From contig NZ_VTTO01000003.1 in NCBI RefSeq assembly GCF_008364825.1, positions 372,001 to 436,000 of the forward strand: a DNA stretch of 64,000 bases, read 5' to 3'. This document shows, one piece after another, positions 60,036 through 64,000 of the stretch (its first letter is position 1; every line of letters starts with the position of its first letter). Made by a program: the position numbers and the translations under genes. The notes under the pieces were generated by a model. That model was not told where the DNA came from and did not search any database. It saw only the letters and a list, made by a program, of their open reading frames with translations. Source of the DNA: Azospirillum sp. B21 (GTDB lineage Bacteria > Pseudomonadota > Alphaproteobacteria > Azospirillales > Azospirillaceae).

Positions 60036-60524
60036 GTAAATCTCCCTTGGCCTGAGCGTTCCCGATAGACTTATAAGGCCATCGGGCCGGTTAAGGACTT
60101 CCTAACAGGTCTATGCGGCAGGTCGTATCTTCCGGGGTAATTCCGATCTTTGGTAATGGTGCTACGACCATCCCAATGAGTTACTCCGACAGTTCAAGGA
60201 AACGACTTGGAACCTGCGGCTTTCGATCCCTGCTCGGTGTCCCGGCGCGTGCCGTGTCCCATGACAACACGCAACGCCATGTCCGGTTTCTCAGAGCGCT
60301 CGGGGATTTGGAGGGAGGAACTACCAAAGGGTGCATTCCCCGCAACCTGATAGGATAGGAACAACCCTCTGAAAATGCTGAAACTTCCGCTGCCGGTGGC
60401 ATCATCGGGAGATGGTCCACAAGCCAAGGCCAGCTTGGATCCGCTATATTCCGACTGCGGAGAAATCCAAAAATCCGCAGCCGGATCAATGGGTAACCAG
60501 AAATTCCGACCTGAACGGACGGGC
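60036..60524. other. 489-base gap without a supported gene
   Basis: The composition is clearly less GC-rich than the flanks. Several overlapping short frames are open but none has a good ribosome-binding site or a protein-like pattern. It should hold the promoter of the 71-residue ORF near its left end. I see no repeat, tRNA or strong hairpin. Confidence 0.5.
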
Positions 60525-60773
60525 TCAGGCCGCCCGCCGGGCATCCATCCGGTCGCGAGCGTCGGCACGTTCCATCGCGCGAGCGATCAGATCATCGAAA
60601 ACTCCCCCGATCGGCGCGTCGAGCACCTCTGTCCGGCTGGCGAGCATCGGTCCTTCCATCAGGATGGAACCTTCCTCCCCCGGACCGAGAACGCGCCAGC
60701 CGCGGCTCTTCATCTCCGCAACGCGCGTCCGGGCAATGAACGCGCGGACATGGTCCGGTGCAAGATCGTCCAT
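60525..60773 (-). CDS. Small ORF behind an SOS promoter
   Basis: An 82-residue protein, MDDLAPDHVRAFIARTRVAEMKSRGW at the start, then a short EEGSILMEGPMLASRTEVLDA segment and a charged helical end (FDDLIARAMERADARDRMDARRAA). It has no Cys, signal or membrane helix, and I do not know the family. ATG 60773 follows GGGGGACGGA; TTG 60785 is an alternative. A well-formed promoter with a perfect LexA box lies 60-90 bases upstream, so it is probably induced by DNA damage. Small SOS proteins in this class include division inhibitors, but nothing in the sequence proves such a role, and unlike SidA it lacks a membrane helix. Confidence 0.65.
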   Translation of the reverse strand: MDDLAPDHVRAFIARTRVAEMKSRGWRVLGPGEEGSILMEGPMLASRTEVLDAPIGGVFDDLIARAMERADARDRMDARRAA

Positions 60774-60831
60774 TCCGTCCCCCAATCGCTTTGATGGCCA
60801 GTTTTACGCCGGCCCTTCGGTTCACCAGAAA

Positions 60832-60864
60832 AGCGTACGGAAGAAATACGAACGCAACAAGAAC
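60832..60864 (-). promoter_or_regulatory. SOS-type promoter upstream of the 82-residue ORF
   Basis: On the minus strand: LexA operator GTTC-N7-GTTC at 60864-60850, -35 TTGTTG at 60860-60855 lying inside it, 17-base spacer, -10 TACGCT at 60837-60832. LexA bound here would cover the -35. The layout resembles the lexA promoter in this window, though there the box covers the -10. Confidence 0.7.
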
Positions 60865-61032
60865 AAATTAGGGGAAAGAGCGAGGATTTCTGCCGAGTCG
60901 CTCACGCTCATGCTTGCTATGCCCTCGGCGTCCCTTGCCGACGCGGCCATCGCCTCAAAGATCAGGCGGGGCGGCGGCGATTGCAACCCGTCCCACCCGT
61001 GACCAAAAGCGGCGATCAGGAAAGGTCCAGCC

Positions 61033-62424
<1,392 letters not shown>

Positions 62425-62434
62425 GCTTGGGGTT

Positions 62435-62489
62435 AGGGTGGGGGTGTCCATCCCGGCCGTTCCGGCCTTCCTCTGACCACCCCCATCCT
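62435..62489 (+). terminator. Composite hairpin after fumC, decayed repeat copy 6
   Basis: 62435-62446 pairs with 62478-62489 (12 bp, one mismatch), and a perfect inner hairpin GGCCG-TTC-CGGCC lies at 62455-62467. The left arm, with GGGGTTA before it, matches the reverse complement of the left arm of repeat copy 3, so it seems to be a diverged member that now may end fumC transcription. Confidence 0.5.
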
Positions 62490-62511
62490 GCAAACCGATG
62501 CGTGCGTGACC

Positions 62512-62727
62512 ATGAAGAAGCGTTCGGTACTGATTGCCGGCCATCCCACCAGCGTTTCCCTTGAAGAAGAGTTCTGGGACGCCCTGAAGTCGGTGGCGCA
62601 GGCGCGCGGCCTGTCGGTGAATGCCCTGATCGAGGAAATCGACCAGACGCGCACCGGCAACCTGTCCAGCGCCATCCGCGTCCATGTGCTGAAAGCGGTG
62701 CAGGGGCGTGGGCCGGGGGAGGGATGA
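62512..62727 (+). CDS. Ribbon-helix-helix domain protein (RHH_4)
   Basis: A 71-residue protein that fits the RHH_4 family of alphaproteobacteria: KRSVLIAGHPTSVSLEEEFWDALKSVAQARGLSVNALIEEID then NLSSAIRVHVLKAV. The beta-strand (RSVLI) and two helices would make a dimeric DNA-binding fold, suggesting a small regulator, but targets are unknown and some members may bind proteins instead. Starts with ATG 62512 (GTG 62506 is in frame); no clear ribosome-binding site. It follows fumC by 87 bases. Confidence 0.88.
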   Translation: MKKRSVLIAGHPTSVSLEEEFWDALKSVAQARGLSVNALIEEIDQTRTGNLSSAIRVHVLKAVQGRGPGEG

Positions 62728-62825
62728 CGCAGGCGCCAAGATGCCCTGCATCCTCCAATGGACACCCGTCCGCGGCGGGCGTACACGGTGCGGGCTTTTC
62801 CGCCACCTGACACGATGCAGCCATC

Positions 62826-63542
62826 ATGCCGCCCGATGCCTCCACGCTCGACATCATCGCCTTCGTCTGGTTCGTCGGCTCCTGGGTCGGATTCACCGTC
62901 ATCCAGGATCATCTTCTGTCCGGTCGCAACGTGGTGAACCAGCATCTGAAGATCGTACGCCGTCACTGGATCGAGCGGATGCTGGAACGCGAGAACCGCA
63001 TCATGGATTCGCAGCTGGTCGGCCACACCATGCACAGCTGCACCTTCTTCGCCTCCACCAACATGCTGGTGCTGGCCGGCCTGATCGGGTCCTTCGGTGC
63101 GGCGGAGCGGGCGCAGCAACTGGTGTCGAACCTGTCCTTCACCGTCCAGACCTCGCACCAGCTGTTCGAGATCAAGATGCTGCTGATGGTGGTGATCTTC
63201 ACCTTCGGATTCTTCAAGTTCACCTGGGCGCTGCGCCAGTACAATTACTGCTGCGCCCTGATCGGCTCGGCCCCAATGCCGCCGGTTCGCCCCGAGGACC
63301 GCAAGGCCATTGCCGAGACCATCGGCGAGGCGTTGACCCTGGCCATCACCGCGCTGAACGGCGGCATGCGTGCCTATTACTTCGCGCTGGCGGCGCTCGC
63401 CTGGATCATCGGGCCGATTCCCCTGATAGCGGCCAGCAGCGGCGTCATTCTGGTTCTTACCCGCCGTCAGGCATTTTCCGCCACGGAGAAGGTGATCCGC
63501 ATTCAAACCGACTGGTTGAAGAGAAACGATTCAATCAATTGA
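62826..63542 (+). CDS. DUF599 family membrane protein
   Basis: A 238-residue protein of DUF599 (Pfam PF04654), unknown function. Four membrane helices are visible: near residues 8-28 (IIAFVWFVGSWVGFTVIQDHLL), 70-92 (FFASTNMLVLAGLIGSFGAA), 115-138 (IKMLLMVVIFTFGFFKFTWALRQYNYC) and 185-210 (YYFALAALAWIIGPIPLIAAS). The conserved MDSQLVGHTMHSCTFFAST and ALRQYNYCCALIGSAP segments are family marks. It follows the RHH gene by 98 bases. Its end is less GC-rich than the rest. Confidence 0.9.
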   Translation: MPPDASTLDIIAFVWFVGSWVGFTVIQDHLLSGRNVVNQHLKIVRRHWIERMLERENRIMDSQLVGHTMHSCTFFASTNMLVLAGLIGSFGAAERAQQLVSNLSFTVQTSHQLFEIKMLLMVVIFTFGFFKFTWALRQYNYCCALIGSAPMPPVRPEDRKAIAETIGEALTLAITALNGGMRAYYFALAALAWIIGPIPLIAASSGVILVLTRRQAFSATEKVIRIQTDWLKRNDSIN

Positions 63543-63688
63543 TAATAACAAATAAAAAGCCACCCTGTTTTGGCGGCGTGCGACCAAATATCCTCTACCT
63601 GACGGCGAGTTGCGGTGGTTAGTGTTACCGCCATGTGACGGATCGCGCCGCGAACGCCGGGGCGGTGAAGAGGAAGATGAGGGCGACG

Positions 63689-63910
63689 ATGGACGCCAAT
63701 ACCGCAATGAGCATCATGGAATCGCTGGATCAGGCGGAGGATCTGCTGCGCCGCATGCGGCTGCGCGAGGGCTATTCCGGCAACGATATGCTCGCCCGCA
63801 ATCGGGAACTTCTGGACGCCGCCCGCCGCCGTCTCGAACAGGTTCACAGCATCGCGGGAATGGACGCCTTGGACATCCGGGACAGCTGCCGGGTTCCGCT
63901 GCCGGCCTGA
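63689..63910 (+). CDS. Small helical hypothetical protein
   Basis: A 73-residue soluble protein, mostly one or two charged helices (MSIMESLDQAEDLLRRMRLREGYSGNDMLARNRELLDAARRRLEQVHSI). ATG 63689 has GAGGG six bases before it; ATG 63677 and GTG 63635 are in-frame alternatives. No family is recognised. The 146 bases before it are AT-richer than average and hold no visible gene; the 90 bases after it to the window end hold none either. Confidence 0.65.
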   Translation: MDANTAMSIMESLDQAEDLLRRMRLREGYSGNDMLARNRELLDAARRRLEQVHSIAGMDALDIRDSCRVPLPA

Positions 63911-64000
63911 GACGCCGCTTGGCCGGCCGGCGCGGCCAGCGGAAGACACCAGCGGTCATCGTCAGCGACTGCTGGCGTCACCCTTTCAGCAGGACCTTTC

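Noticed and set aside
60194..60568. 124-residue minus-strand ORF in the gap before the SOS ORF
   Set aside because: Irregular composition, no ribosome-binding site and it overlaps the better-supported 60525-60773 frame.
60412..61002. 196-residue plus-strand ORF across the SOS promoter
   Set aside because: Antisense to the 82-residue ORF, would run through its promoter, Arg/Ser-rich without motif.

Overview
The window is a GC-rich (by eye roughly two-thirds G+C or more), gene-dense piece of chromosome from an alphaproteobacterium, most likely Azospirillum or a close Rhodospirillales relative. The reasons are the order bamA-skp-fabZ-lpxA-lpxI-lpxB with LpxI instead of LpxH, SOS boxes of the alphaproteobacterial GTTC-N7-GTTC type in front of lexA, a trpGDC cluster followed by a GNAT gene, the alphaproteobacterial aa3 oxidase order coxB-ctaD-ctaB-(coxF)-ctaG-ctaE-DUF983-surf1, and a single-chain indolepyruvate:ferredoxin oxidoreductase. 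I see no tRNA, rRNA, insertion sequence, prophage or CRISPR array. The content is core chromosome with small lineage-specific genes in the gaps.

Layout. 1-6.4 kb: outer-membrane assembly and lipid A (bamA 3' part, skp, fabZ, lpxA, lpxI, lpxB), then gloA. 6.4-11 kb: an FtrA-type regulator divergent from a rhodanese, a small membrane protein, gltA and gltX on the minus strand. 11-19 kb: comEC, then a minus-strand run trpG-trpD-trpC-GNAT-moaC-moeA whose genes overlap or nearly touch, followed by the self-regulated lexA. 19-25.8 kb: envelope and metal-related small genes and a large GH17-GT2 fusion resembling cyclic beta-glucan synthase NdvB. 25.9-31.5 kb: mfd translationally coupled to an unusual HEAT-ACT fusion, sdhE, and a guanidine exporter gene (gdx/sugE) behind what reads as a promoter plus guanidine-II (mini-ykkC) riboswitch. 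31.6-36.4 kb: an ACT-ACT regulator, a Tsi6-like small protein, a secreted protein, tldD and a DUF3422 protein. 37-45 kb: the cytochrome aa3 oxidase operon and an M32 carboxypeptidase. 45-57.8 kb: a PAS histidine kinase, an RTX/ELWxxDGT protein with a recent internal duplication, the indolepyruvate oxidoreductase, a response regulator with an unrecognised output region, a degenerate CDF-like protein and an MltB-type transglycosylase. 58-64 kb: a glycosyltransferase, an SSAT-like acetyltransferase, an SOS-controlled orphan ORF, fumC, a ribbon-helix-helix protein, DUF599 and a small helical protein.

Themes. Many genes overlap by 1-4 bases, so translational coupling is common. A family of G/C-rich double-hairpin intergenic repeats (four clear copies and two or more decayed ones) sits just 3' of plus-strand stop codons, mostly between convergent genes. 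The observations I rate highest are the guanidine riboswitch with its promoter, the SOS promoter in front of an uncharacterised 82-residue ORF, the HEAT-ACT fusion behind mfd, and the repeat family. All functional calls were made by reading motifs and by memory of protein families; no database search was run.
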